Assembly (NCBI GenBank): GCA_035696245.1
Contig: DASRQW010000215.1
Span: 1-36,107 of the forward strand
Length of the DNA: 36,107 nucleotides
From: Longimicrobiaceae bacterium
Lineage (GTDB): Bacteria > Gemmatimonadota > Gemmatimonadetes > Longimicrobiales > Longimicrobiaceae
Direction of reading: 5' to 3'
The notes under the pieces were generated by a model that saw nothing but the letters and a program-made list of their open reading frames with translations, was not told where the DNA came from and did no database searches. Shown here one piece after another: positions 17,326 through 24,654 of the stretch; the first letter of the stretch is position 1; every line of letters starts with the position of its first letter. The translations under genes and the position numbers were made by a program.

Positions 17326-17623
17326 CGCATCTCCCGGCCGAAATCCATCTGCATCTAAGGTCGTGCGCTGCCAGGAATCCACCGATCTACGTCAGCCCGA
17401 AGTCACGGGAGATGCCATGCGTCCGGCGTTCCATCTGCCAATCACCGCATGAAATACGAGATCCGGGAGAATCGGTGCGGCCAGCATCGCCCTAGCGGCT
17501 GAAGCCGCGGGGCTACGACAGTGCGGAGCCTCCCCCGTGGGCCGCTACCGATGGTCCGAACCGCTTCGGCGAGACTCCGCGAAGGCAAGCCGGTCTACCC
17601 GGATTCCGTTATGATGCGCCCGG
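17326..17623. repeat. Intergenic region between convergent genes with REP-like palindrome
   Basis: There is no gene in these 298 bases. GCGGC-TGAA-GCCGC at 17495-17508, followed by GGGGCTAC, resembles a palindromic repeat family. CATCTCCCG occurs at 17328 and inverted at 17406. Confidence 0.5.
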
Positions 17624-18688
17624 TCACTGCTGCGGCCGTGCGGTGGGGCGGCCCCCGTCCGCGAGGTGCTGCTCGGCGCGCGTGCGGTCCGGCGAGGGGG
17701 CGAGGGTGCGCAGCGTCTCGTCGTATGCGGCGCGGACGCCGGGGTCGCGGAGGCAGCCGGCGGGCGCGGCGAGGAGCACGCTCGCCCGGTCGGCCGGCGA
17801 GCGGAGCGCGCGCGCGGCACGGATCGCATCGGCCTGCATGACGAGCGGCGCCGGCCGCGCGAAGAGGCCGAACAGCACGCGCACCTTCTGGTCTTCGGTG
17901 GGCAGCGTGCGCCAGGCGCGCAGGAAGGCTTCGCGGCCGCGGGGCAGGCTCAGGCCGGGAAGCCACGCGAAGGTGCGGAGCAGGTCCACGCGCATCTCCG
18001 GGTCGGCCACGCGCGGCACGGCGGCGGCCGCGACGGGCAGGCGCATCGCAGCCATGGCAGGCACGTTTCGCACGTGGTCGCCCTCGACCGCGCTCCGCAC
18101 GACCGATGCGAACGCGGGCCCGCTGCCCAGCACGCGCCCGGCCTCGCGCAGCACGCGCTCCGCGTCGCGCGGCACCAGCGCGGGGTCGTCCAGCAGCATC
18201 GCGTATTCGTTCGCGCGGCGGCCTGCCACCGAGTCAGTGCGGATGGTCTCCAGCACACGCGGAAGGCCCAGCTCGGCGCGCTTCCGCAGCAGCAGTGCGC
18301 GGTCGCCCAGGCCGGAGCTCCGGTACTCGCCGGTGAGCAGGCGCCGCACCCACGCTCGCGCCTGGTCGTCGAACGCGTGGGCCTGGCCGTTCACGCGGAA
18401 GTCGCGCTCCACGGCCCCGTCCGTCCCGGCGCGCCACGACATCTGCACCGTCGCGCCGTCGGGCGTCATCTGGCGCAGCCACACGCGCTGGCCCGGCCCC
18501 AGCGCCACCACGTCGGAGCGGTCGGCGGAGAGCTCGGCGTCCGCCGGAACGTCCAGCGAGGTGAAGTTGCCCTGCGTGTCGTAGGACCGCTGCTGGCTGG
18601 AGTGCTGGAACTGCGCCCCCGCGGCGTCCGGCCAGCACACCGCCGCCAGCGCGGCGAACGCGACGACTGCTGCCCGATTGCGCATCAT
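17624..18688 (-). CDS. Exported protein, second paralogue of the M56/BlaI operon
   Basis: This 354-aa exported protein has no function I can name. Its signal peptide is MMRNRAAVVAFAALAAVCWPDAAGAQ. The region about 30-120 is strand-rich (RSYDTQGNFTSLDVPADAELSADRSDVVALGPGQ) and ends FRVNGQAHAFDDQARAWVRRLL. The rest (about 125-345) is helical and repeat-like, perhaps HEAT-type, ending LRDPGVRAAYDETLRTLAPSPDRTRAEQHLA. The same plan and several identical segments occur in the gene just upstream (18753-19793), so they are tandem duplicates. The start is the first of two adjacent ATGs (18688 and 18685), preceded by GGAGGTG. It lies 64 bp from its paralogue and is probably in the blaI operon. It may bind or report to the M56 peptidase. 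Confidence 0.78.
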   Translation of the reverse strand: MMRNRAAVVAFAALAAVCWPDAAGAQFQHSSQQRSYDTQGNFTSLDVPADAELSADRSDVVALGPGQRVWLRQMTPDGATVQMSWRAGTDGAVERDFRVNGQAHAFDDQARAWVRRLLTGEYRSSGLGDRALLLRKRAELGLPRVLETIRTDSVAGRRANEYAMLLDDPALVPRDAERVLREAGRVLGSGPAFASVVRSAVEGDHVRNVPAMAAMRLPVAAAAVPRVADPEMRVDLLRTFAWLPGLSLPRGREAFLRAWRTLPTEDQKVRVLFGLFARPAPLVMQADAIRAARALRSPADRASVLLAAPAGCLRDPGVRAAYDETLRTLAPSPDRTRAEQHLADGGRPTARPQQ

Positions 18689-18752
18689 CGGCACCTCCCC
18701 GGAAGGATGTTCTCGGAAGAATCGGTAGATGGATTCGGTGGGACGGAGGATG

Positions 18753-19793
18753 TCATGCGCCCGGGGCGCTGCCGGCCAGGCGGGCTTCCGCGCGGCTGCG
18801 GTCCGGCCCGCGCGAGAGCGTGCCCAGCGTCGCGGCATAGGCCGCGCGGACGGACGGGTCGCGCAGCGCGTCCGCCGGCACCGCCATCAGCACCGCCGCC
18901 CGCGCGGCGGGCGATGCGAGCCGCTGGGCGCCCAGGACGATGCCGGCCTGCTCTTCGGGAAGACGCCCGTCCGCCCGGAGAGCCTCGCCCAGGACGTCGG
19001 CGCGCTCGGAGTCCAGCTCCAGCGTGCCCACCGCGGCGAAAAAGGAGGCCCGTGCGCTGTCCGAGAGCAGCGCGTGGTGCGCCCTGGCGGCGGCGCGGAG
19101 CACACCCGCCTTCTCCTCGCCGGGCGGAAGGCGGCCGGCCGCCTCCAGCGCCACCATGCGCTTGGAGTCCGGGAACCACGGCGAACCGGCGCCCACCAGC
19201 CGCTCCAGGAGGTATGCGAACGCCCGCGGCTTGGTCAGGCGCCCTTCCGCCATCCGCAGACCTCGCGCGAAGTCGGCCGCGGAAACCGTGGTGTCGAGCA
19301 GCGCCGTCACGAACATCTGGGACTGGTCGAAGGACGACGTGTCGCGCGCCGCCTCGGCCAGCACGCCGTCGAAGCCGAGGCGGGCGACGGCGTGCTCCAT
19401 CCTCAGCCAGTCGCCGATGCCGGCCTTGGCGAGCGCCGCCGGGAGGAACTCCGCGAGCCAGCCCGCGGCCTCGGCGATGGGGCGGCGGGTCCCGTTCACG
19501 CGGAACGTCCGCAGCACCTCGCGCGACGGGCCGTCGCGGAACTCGATCTGCCGCGTGCTGCCGTCGGGCATCAGCTCCGTGAACACCAGCACGGCCTCTT
19601 CCGACATCCGCACCACGTCGCGGCCGTCGGGCGACAGCTCGGCGTCGCCGTTCACGGTGAAGAAGGTGCCGTGCCCGCTGTCGTCGTACGACATCTCGCC
19701 GCCGGACGAGTAGGCCACCACCTGCGCGCCCGCGCCGTTCGCCGCCGCCAGGGCGAGCAGCACCACCGGAAATCCGAGCCGCATCTTCGTCAT
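18753..19793 (-). CDS. Exported protein, first paralogue of the M56/BlaI operon
   Basis: This 346-aa exported protein is of unknown function. The signal peptide is MTKMRLGFPVVLLALAAANGAGAQ and the start has GGAGGGACG just upstream. Region about 30-115 contains SYDDSGHGTFFTVNGDAELSPDGRDVVRM and FRVNGTRRPIAEAAGWLAEFL, matching the paralogue residue for residue in position (RVNG at 98-101 in both). The C-terminus (SPAARAAVLMAVPADALRDPSVRAAYAATLGTLSRGPDRSRAEARLA) also matches. The RVNG...AxxWL segment recurs at the C-terminus of the M56 protein encoded 64 bp upstream. I infer a sensing or regulatory partner of that peptidase in the periplasm; an enzymatic role is not visible. Confidence 0.8.
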   Translation of the reverse strand: MTKMRLGFPVVLLALAAANGAGAQVVAYSSGGEMSYDDSGHGTFFTVNGDAELSPDGRDVVRMSEEAVLVFTELMPDGSTRQIEFRDGPSREVLRTFRVNGTRRPIAEAAGWLAEFLPAALAKAGIGDWLRMEHAVARLGFDGVLAEAARDTSSFDQSQMFVTALLDTTVSAADFARGLRMAEGRLTKPRAFAYLLERLVGAGSPWFPDSKRMVALEAAGRLPPGEEKAGVLRAAARAHHALLSDSARASFFAAVGTLELDSERADVLGEALRADGRLPEEQAGIVLGAQRLASPAARAAVLMAVPADALRDPSVRAAYAATLGTLSRGPDRSRAEARLAGSAPGA

Positions 19794-19857
19794 CGTCCCT
19801 CCGCTGCCGGGGTGGAAGCTCGCCGGGCGCGGGCCGCGCGGCGAAGGTGAAGCACAG

Positions 19858-21591
19858 TCACCGGTTGCGCAGCACGTTCGCGAGCCACGCTCGGGCCGCC
19901 GGGCCGAACTCCGCCGCGGTGCCGTTCACGCGGTACACGTAGCGCGGCTGGCCGTCCGGAGCGGGCAGCGCGACCAGGCTGCGCGTGGTGGAGCCGACCG
20001 TCTCACGCACGTCCAGCCATCCTCCCGGGCGAAGGGCTGCCACCTCTCCGCGCCCCGGCGCCAGCAGCACTCCGCGCGCGTCCACCAGCCTTCGCGTCCC
20101 GTCCGAGGTGCTCACCCAACCGCCGGACCTGAAATCCTCCCATTCTTGCCCCGGCGCCACTGGCTTCGCGACCGGCGCAGCGGCTTCCGGCGGCGGCGCG
20201 GGCGCAGAGGACGACACGCTTCCCTGCCCGCCCGCCAACGGCGCCGCTCCGTCCGCCGGCACGCCGTCCGTCCGGCTGGACGTCGCGTCGGATGATCGCG
20301 CCGGGAGGGTCGATGCCGGGATAATGGTCGATGCCGGGATAGACGACGCGGATCCGGCCGACGGCGGGTTGGACGATCGAGATGCGGCCTCTGACGCCAA
20401 ACCGTAGTCGTCCGATCGCGCGCTACGGTCGGCCCTCGGCGGGTGCGCGGCGGTCGCGGGCCCGGCAGGTCCCGGCGGGTGCGGGAGAAGGGCAGACGGG
20501 CGGGAGATGCGGGAAGCGGCGCGCACGTCCGCCGGCTTCAGCGCAGCGACGGGGACGGCCGCGGCGAGGCTCGCCGCCAGCGCCAGCGAAGGCGTCCGCC
20601 GTCCGGGGTGCGCGCGGCGGCGGACGGCGAGGATTGCGTCGACGCGGGCGGAGATGCGGGCACGACGGGCCATGGCGAGCGCGGCGACGGGGGCGCGGCG
20701 GCCGGCGAGCGCGCGGGCCACGTCCAGCAGGTGCGCGGCGTATGCGGACGGCCGCGTGCCCAGCGCGAGCACCGCGTCGTCGCAGGCGCGCTCGCTCTCT
20801 TCCGCCAGGGCGCGCGCGGCCATCCACGCCAGCGGGTCGAACCAGTGCAGCGCCACCACCGCGTGCGCCATCCACCGCGTCAGCACGTCGCGGCGGCGGA
20901 CGTGGGCGAGCTCGTGCGCCAGCACCACGCGCCGCCGCTCGGCGCACCACGCGTCGCACCCGCCGGGGAGGAGGAGGACGGGCCGGAGCGTGCCCCACGT
21001 CATCGGCACTGCCGCGTCATCGAGCCGAAGCAGCGTCACCTTCCGCCGCACGCCGAGCCGCCGCGCCACGTCGGCCGACAGCGCCAACCATGCATCGTCC
21101 GTCACCGCCACCGCCCGCCGTCGCATCTGCCGGAGCGCCCACGCTCCCCCGGCCAGCCAGGCGAATACCGCCGCGCATCCCGCTCCCCACACCAGTAGCA
21201 CGACGACGCTCCACGGCACCTCCACCGGCTGCTCGCAGGCGAGGACGAGGTCCGATCTGGACCGCGTCGAGCCGCACCCTGTCGCCCCGTCCGCCTCGTG
21301 CCTGTCCACCAGCATCACGACGGTCTTCATCTCACGCCCTGCAGCCGCATTCGGTGCAAGCGCGGCGGCGGCGGGGATGCGGACGATGCGTGCGGCGGGG
21401 ACGACGGCGGAGAGGGCGGGCAGCGCGAGCGTGGCCGAGATGGCCGCCGCCCAGGCCACGTGCCGCGACGCGGCAGACGCACGGCGAAGCGCCGCCGCCG
21501 CGAGGCCGCCAAGGGCGAGGAGCAGCGCGCCTTTCGCGGCGAGCTCCGCGAGGGCGGGCGTCAGCACGTCCGCGGCCGGAAACGCGATCAT
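19858..21591 (-). CDS. M56-family (BlaR1/MecR1-like) membrane metallopeptidase
   Basis: This 577-aa membrane protein is the likely sensor-protease partner of the BlaI-like repressor. Helices lie at about 8-30, 40-60 and 110-140, and another at about 320-335. The cytoplasmic zinc site is LAHELAHVRRRD with His226, Glu227 and His230, followed by WFDPLAWMAARALAEESERACDDAVL, both standard for M56. Instead of a penicillin-binding domain, the C-terminus has a Ser/Pro/Ala-rich linker (about 370-480) and a short domain of about 95 residues ending YRVNGTAAEFGPAARAWLANVL. That ending resembles the two exported proteins downstream. The ATG at 21591 overlaps the blaI stop (ATGA). In this family, signal binding triggers cleavage of the repressor; what is sensed here is unknown. 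Confidence 0.85.
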   Translation of the reverse strand: MIAFPAADVLTPALAELAAKGALLLALGGLAAAALRRASAASRHVAWAAAISATLALPALSAVVPAARIVRIPAAAALAPNAAAGREMKTVVMLVDRHEADGATGCGSTRSRSDLVLACEQPVEVPWSVVVLLVWGAGCAAVFAWLAGGAWALRQMRRRAVAVTDDAWLALSADVARRLGVRRKVTLLRLDDAAVPMTWGTLRPVLLLPGGCDAWCAERRRVVLAHELAHVRRRDVLTRWMAHAVVALHWFDPLAWMAARALAEESERACDDAVLALGTRPSAYAAHLLDVARALAGRRAPVAALAMARRARISARVDAILAVRRRAHPGRRTPSLALAASLAAAVPVAALKPADVRAASRISRPSALLPHPPGPAGPATAAHPPRADRSARSDDYGLASEAASRSSNPPSAGSASSIPASTIIPASTLPARSSDATSSRTDGVPADGAAPLAGGQGSVSSSAPAPPPEAAAPVAKPVAPGQEWEDFRSGGWVSTSDGTRRLVDARGVLLAPGRGEVAALRPGGWLDVRETVGSTTRSLVALPAPDGQPRYVYRVNGTAAEFGPAARAWLANVLRNR

Positions 21592-21974
21592 CGCCCCTCC
21601 TTCCGCGCCTGGTCGATGAGCGCGGCCAGGCGGTCCAGCTCGTCCGGGGCGATATCCTCGTCTTCCAGCAGCGCGTGCACCACCTGCTCGGGGCTGCCGT
21701 TGAAGAACGTGCGCAGCAGGTGGTGGAGCGCCGTGGAGCGCGCCCGGTCCGGCGGCGTGGTGGGGAGGTAGACGTAACGCTTTCCGTCCATGTCGTGCGC
21801 CAGCAGGCCCTTCTCCTCCAGCAGGCGCAGGGCGGCGCGCACGGCGGAGTACGTGGGCGGGTCCGGCAGGTCCGCCAGCACCTCCTGCGCGCTCGCGCGC
21901 CCGCGGCGGTACACGATGTCCATCACCTGCCGTTCGCGGCGGCTGAGCTGGCTCGGAGCTGGCGAGACTGGCAT
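21588..21974 (-). CDS. BlaI/MecI/CopY-family transcriptional repressor
   Basis: This 128-aa winged-helix repressor is the first gene of a minus-strand operon. LSRRERQVMDIVYRRGRASAQEVLADLPDPPTYSAVRAALRLLEEKGLLAHDMDGKRYVYLPT is the DNA-binding domain, with the PTYSAVRAALRLLEEKG recognition helix typical of BlaI. The C-terminal part (about 80-128) is the dimerisation region. The family represses its own operon through palindromes over the promoter and is inactivated by cleavage by the M56 partner. A perfect palindrome at 22018-22037 fits this. The ATG at 21974 has GGGATG nearby. Confidence 0.92.
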   Translation of the reverse strand: MPVSPAPSQLSRRERQVMDIVYRRGRASAQEVLADLPDPPTYSAVRAALRLLEEKGLLAHDMDGKRYVYLPTTPPDRARSTALHHLLRTFFNGSPEQVVHALLEDEDIAPDELDRLAALIDQARKEGR

Positions 21975-22017
21975 GGGGCATCCCGTGCGGGTGGGACCAT
22001 CTGCTGAAAAAACTGCA

Positions 22018-22053
22018 CGTGCTGAATATTCAGCACGCCCCCGCTTCCGTCAA
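22018..22053 (-). promoter_or_regulatory. Predicted blaI promoter and operator
   Basis: CGTGCTGAATATTCAGCACG (22018-22037) is a perfect 20-bp palindrome 44 bases upstream of the blaI start. On the minus strand TTGACG (22053-22048) could be a -35 element with AATATT or GAATAT as -10 at 16-17 bp spacing, so the palindrome covers the -10. A second TGCTGAA half-site lies at 22002-22008 with an imperfect CTGCACG partner at 22013-22019. Binding by the BlaI-like protein is inferred. Confidence 0.7.
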
Positions 22054-22383
22054 GACTTTTCTTCACGAGCGTTCCCGGAGCCTTCGATTACCGTCTGCCG
22101 ACGCTCGACCTCCGTTCACCCGCTGGCCGCCGATCGAGCTTCTCCCGATTCGCGGTCCGCGTCGGGACTGGAGATGCACGCCGAGCCGGCGGATGCACGC
22201 ATTGTCTCGCCATCGCTCCGCGGCTGCCGCACGCTCCACCCGCGCGCCGCTGACCACGTCGGACGCTGTGCATCTCCCGAAAACACGACGGGCGCGGCAG
22301 ATGGATGCCGCGCCCGTCGTGTTTTTCCGTTCTCCGCCACCCGATCCAGCCGGACCGAGGCGCCGGGATGGTACGGGCGCCCG
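22054..22383. other. Intergenic region between blaI operon and the broken hydrolase
   Basis: No gene is supported in these 330 bases. The stretch contains CATCTCCCG at 22271 and the strong hairpin at 22280-22325. Small open frames show no family resemblance. Confidence 0.5.
22280..22325. terminator. Perfect 20-bp bidirectional terminator hairpin
   Basis: AAAACACGACGGGCGCGGCA (22280-22299) and TGCCGCGCCCGTCGTGTTTT (22306-22325) pair perfectly around the loop GATGGA. The A run on the left and T run on the right (TTTTT to 22326) make it work on either strand. On the minus strand it lies about 60 bases beyond the hydrolase stop. Confidence 0.85.
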
Positions 22384-23384
22384 TTAGCGCGCGATGTACG
22401 GCTGGAAGAATGTCCAGATGTCGCGCCACATCGCGGGTGTGATGTCGTGCGCCACGCCGGGATAGGTGCGGAAGACGGCGCGCGGGAGAACCGGCCGGTA
22501 TAGCGCCTCCGCGGCGGGCCAGCGAGCCACCGGCGTCGCTCCGAAACGCAGCACCTCCGCCCGCTCGCGGGGATCGTAGCTGTCGTCGTACGGCACCGAA
22601 TCGTTCGTGTCGTCCGAGCCGAGGAAGAGAAGAGCGGCACCTCGGCCGCCTTCGCGCGGTCGAACACGTGGCCGGAGATGGCGCGCATGTCCGCGACGCC
22701 GGCCGGGTACGTCAGCGCGTGTCCGTGGTGCGACGCGACCGGCGCCATGGGCCACGCGCCCGGCGCGCCGATGGATGCCGCCTTCACGCGCTCCGGGTGC
22801 AGCATCACGAAGCGGCTCACGAACATGCCCGCGGCGGAGTGGCCGTGCATCAGCACGCGCGGCTCGGCGGCGATCCCGTCGGCGGCCAGGCGGCGGCAGG
22901 CGTCGTCGATCATGGCGGCGAGCTGGAGGTCCGGGCGGCGGAGGGCTGGCTCCGGCGACAGCATGGCATCGCGGTCGAGCGCGTGCGTGTACACGCCGTC
23001 GCGCGACTTCGGCCGCGGGAACGCGGGCATGAGCAGGATAACGCCCTCGCGCCGGGCCGTGCGGCGAAAGAGCCCGGCCAGCTCGCGCACCCTGGCCTCG
23101 TGGACGGCGGGGTCGTCATCCACGATGCCGGTGTTGTTGGGCAGCACCAGGATCGTGCGGGTCCGCCCGAGCGCGCTGTCGGACCGCAGCGCCGGCGGCG
23201 CGTACAGGTAGTACGGCGACGAGAAGCCGTGCGCCGGGTCCGCCGCCACCCGCTCCGCCGGGGGCAGCGAGTCGGGCGCCGGAGCGGACTGCGCGCGCAG
23301 CGGCATCGCGGCGAGGGCGATCGCGGCGAGTACGGGCGCTCCGCCGCGGATCGCACGCGCGGTGAAGTCTCTATTCGGGTTCAT
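22384..23384 (-). pseudogene. Exported alpha/beta hydrolase (PHB depolymerase/esterase-like), frameshifted
   Basis: The N-terminal part (ATG 23384) has a signal peptide (APVLAAIALAAMPLRAQ) and then an alpha/beta hydrolase: ILVLPNNTGIVDDDP, GVILLMPAFPRPKSRDGVYTHALDRDAM and the nucleophile elbow LMHGHSAAGMFVSRFVMLHPERV. The frame breaks near 22625-22637, where the minus strand reads CCGCTCTTCTCTTCCTCGG. Dropping two bases of this CT-rich run joins it to LGSDDTNDSVPYDDSYDPRERAEVLRFG and GVAHDITPAMWRDIWTFFQPYIAR, which supply the acid and His. The restored protein would be about 332 aa. The rest is intact, so this is either a recent mutation or a sequencing error. Without repair the product lacks the catalytic Asp and His. 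Confidence 0.78.
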
Positions 23385-24145
23385 CTGCAGGTCGTATGTC
23401 GGATGCACACGGAACATCGGAAGGTCGGACGCCGGTGCGATACGCATCCCCCGCCGCGGCGGTTTCGCTGACGGCCGACGCATCCTCGGACGTCGTCCAC
23501 GAAACGGATCGCCTCGTCCTCTGCTCCCTTGCAGCCCCGCTGACGCGCCTCGTACCGTCGGCGCCCGCGAGGCGGCCTGGGTGCGGTGTCGGCCGCGGTC
23601 ATTCACGGGCCGCTCGCTGCCATCTACCTCTTCGATCACCACCCCTGCTCGTCCCCGCCGTCATTCGTCCCGCATCACACGCCCCTGAGCCAGCTCCCCG
23701 TCCGCTCGTCCCTCCCACACGCGGTTCGCCACGCCACAGACGCTTTCCGCCACTTCACAGTTACGGCTGCGCGAGCCCCGCCGCATCCTTCACCAGCGAT
23801 GAGGCGCACCGTTCCGCATCCAACCGGCCCCGAAGCCCGGCAGAAGAGAGGCTGGGCGCGGCCGAGAGCCAGCGCATTCGCCGGCCGGGCGCGCCGCGAA
23901 CGAGGAATCGGAGCGGGCTACGGAACCGGCCGGTTCGAGAGGATCGATGGGACGAGGGTGCGGGGAGAAACCGGCCAGGGAGGACGAAATCGGCCGATTC
24001 GGACCATCCGCCAGCGAGAAGACGGACGACCGCGCGGATGGCGGTCGGACGGCGAGTAGGGAGAGTGGATCGCGCTCGGAGGAATCGGGGGCGAGGTGCC
24101 GGCGCCATCACCGGCTTGCAGGTGACCCAAGCGAGGGAGCGTACC
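23385..24145. promoter_or_regulatory. Long region upstream of the RiPP operon with repeated AACCGGCC boxes
   Basis: No gene is supported in these 761 bases. The plus strand is pyrimidine-rich to about 23800 and then purine-rich up to the first precursor. AACCGGCC occurs at 23822, 23924 and 23969; the middle copy is part of the 14-bp palindrome GAACCGGCCGGTTC (23923-23936). A related palindrome AATCGGCCGATT is at 23988-23999. These may be operators for the RiPP operon. I could not place a convincing -35/-10 pair. Confidence 0.45.
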
Positions 24146-24304
24146 ATGAAGAAGCTGGAATCGCTCGACAGCGACCTGTTCCGGCCGCTCGCCGCGGCTG
24201 AGACGCTGGAGGTGGTGGGCGCGAGGGGGACGAGCGCCGTGTTCACCGGCCCCAGCCGTAGGGACGACGGCGACGGGTGGGACGGCGTGCCGCCTCCCGT
24301 CTGA
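24146..24304 (+). CDS. RiPP precursor peptide 1 (grasp-with-spasm type)
   Basis: This 52-aa peptide is a likely substrate of the ATP-grasp ligase encoded downstream. The leader has KLESLDSDLFRPL and ends VVGA at residues 23-26. Leu15, Glu19, Val23 and Gly25-Ala26 fit the -12, -8, -4 and -2/-1 positions of a double-glycine leader cleaved by C39 peptidases. The predicted core is residues 27-52. It holds Ser/Thr at 29, 30, 34 and 37 and Asp at 40, 41, 43 and 46, the donor and acceptor side chains needed for ester rings. It has no Lys, so amide rings are unlikely. GAGGGAG lies eight bases or so before the ATG. The leader matches precursor 2, 110 bp downstream. Confidence 0.85.
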   Translation: MKKLESLDSDLFRPLAAAETLEVVGARGTSAVFTGPSRRDDGDGWDGVPPPV

Positions 24305-24324
24305 CGGGCGCGGCGAAGTGACCC

Positions 24325-24392
24325 GCTCCCGCCCGGGAGCAGCGCGGGGGTTCCCGCGATCCAGACCGATGCCCGCCGCGGAACCCCGCGCG
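24325..24392 (+). promoter_or_regulatory. Competing RNA hairpins between the two precursor genes
   Basis: GCTCCC-GCCC-GGGAGC (24325-24340) and CGCGGG-GGTT-CCCGCG (24343-24358) are adjacent perfect hairpins. The second can instead pair, with single-base bulges, to CGCGGAACCCCGCGC at 24377-24391. Such alternatives could affect translation or stability of the second precursor; function is inferred. Confidence 0.4.
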
Positions 24393-24414
24393 GGCGACCC
24401 ACGGAGATCCGAAG

Positions 24415-24576
24415 ATGAGCAAGCTCGAGACGCTGGACCAGGCGCTGTTCCAGCCGCTGCCGCAGTCCGGGACGGCCACGCTGGTGGGCGCGATCAACAT
24501 GACGTACCGCGGCGGGACCGTCGTCAACAAGCAGATCGTGGACGGCGACGAGACCAACGACAACTTCGTGTACTGA
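24415..24576 (+). CDS. RiPP precursor peptide 2 (grasp-with-spasm type)
   Basis: This 53-aa peptide shares with precursor 1 the leader pattern M(K/S)KLE(S/T)LDxxLFxPL and a Gly25-Ala26 ending at the same position, with Leu15 and Leu23 at -12 and -4. About half of the 26 leader residues are identical. The predicted core is residues 27-53, with Thr30, Thr35 and Thr47, Lys39, and acidic Asp43, Asp45, Glu46 and Asp49. The DGD motif aligns with DGD in precursor 1, while the rest of the core differs, as expected for a precursor family. Lys39 would allow an amide ring as well as esters. GGAG sits eight bases before the ATG. A perfect palindrome follows the stop. Confidence 0.87.
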   Translation: MSKLETLDQALFQPLPQSGTATLVGAINMTYRGGTVVNKQIVDGDETNDNFVY

Positions 24577-24582
24577 CCACCC

Positions 24583-24620
24583 GCGGGAAGGCAGGCGCGG
24601 CGCCGCGCCTGCCTTCCCGC
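24583..24620 (+). terminator. Perfect 38-nt palindrome between precursor 2 and the ligase gene
   Basis: GCGGGAAGGCAGGCGCGGC (24583-24601) and GCCGCGCCTGCCTTCCCGC (24602-24620) are exact reverse complements with no spacer. As RNA it would form a very stable stem 6 bases after the precursor stop. There is no T run, only C-rich sequence, so it probably acts as a partial terminator or 3'-end stabiliser that yields more precursor than enzyme mRNA. Confidence 0.7.
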
Positions 24621-24654
24621 ATCCCCCCATCCCCCCCGGCCCGGCCATCCGCCC

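Noticed and set aside
23396-24145. In-frame extension of precursor 1 to about 300 residues
   Set aside because: The upstream frame has no domain, is Arg/Pro-rich, and a good ribosome site precedes the ATG at 24146.
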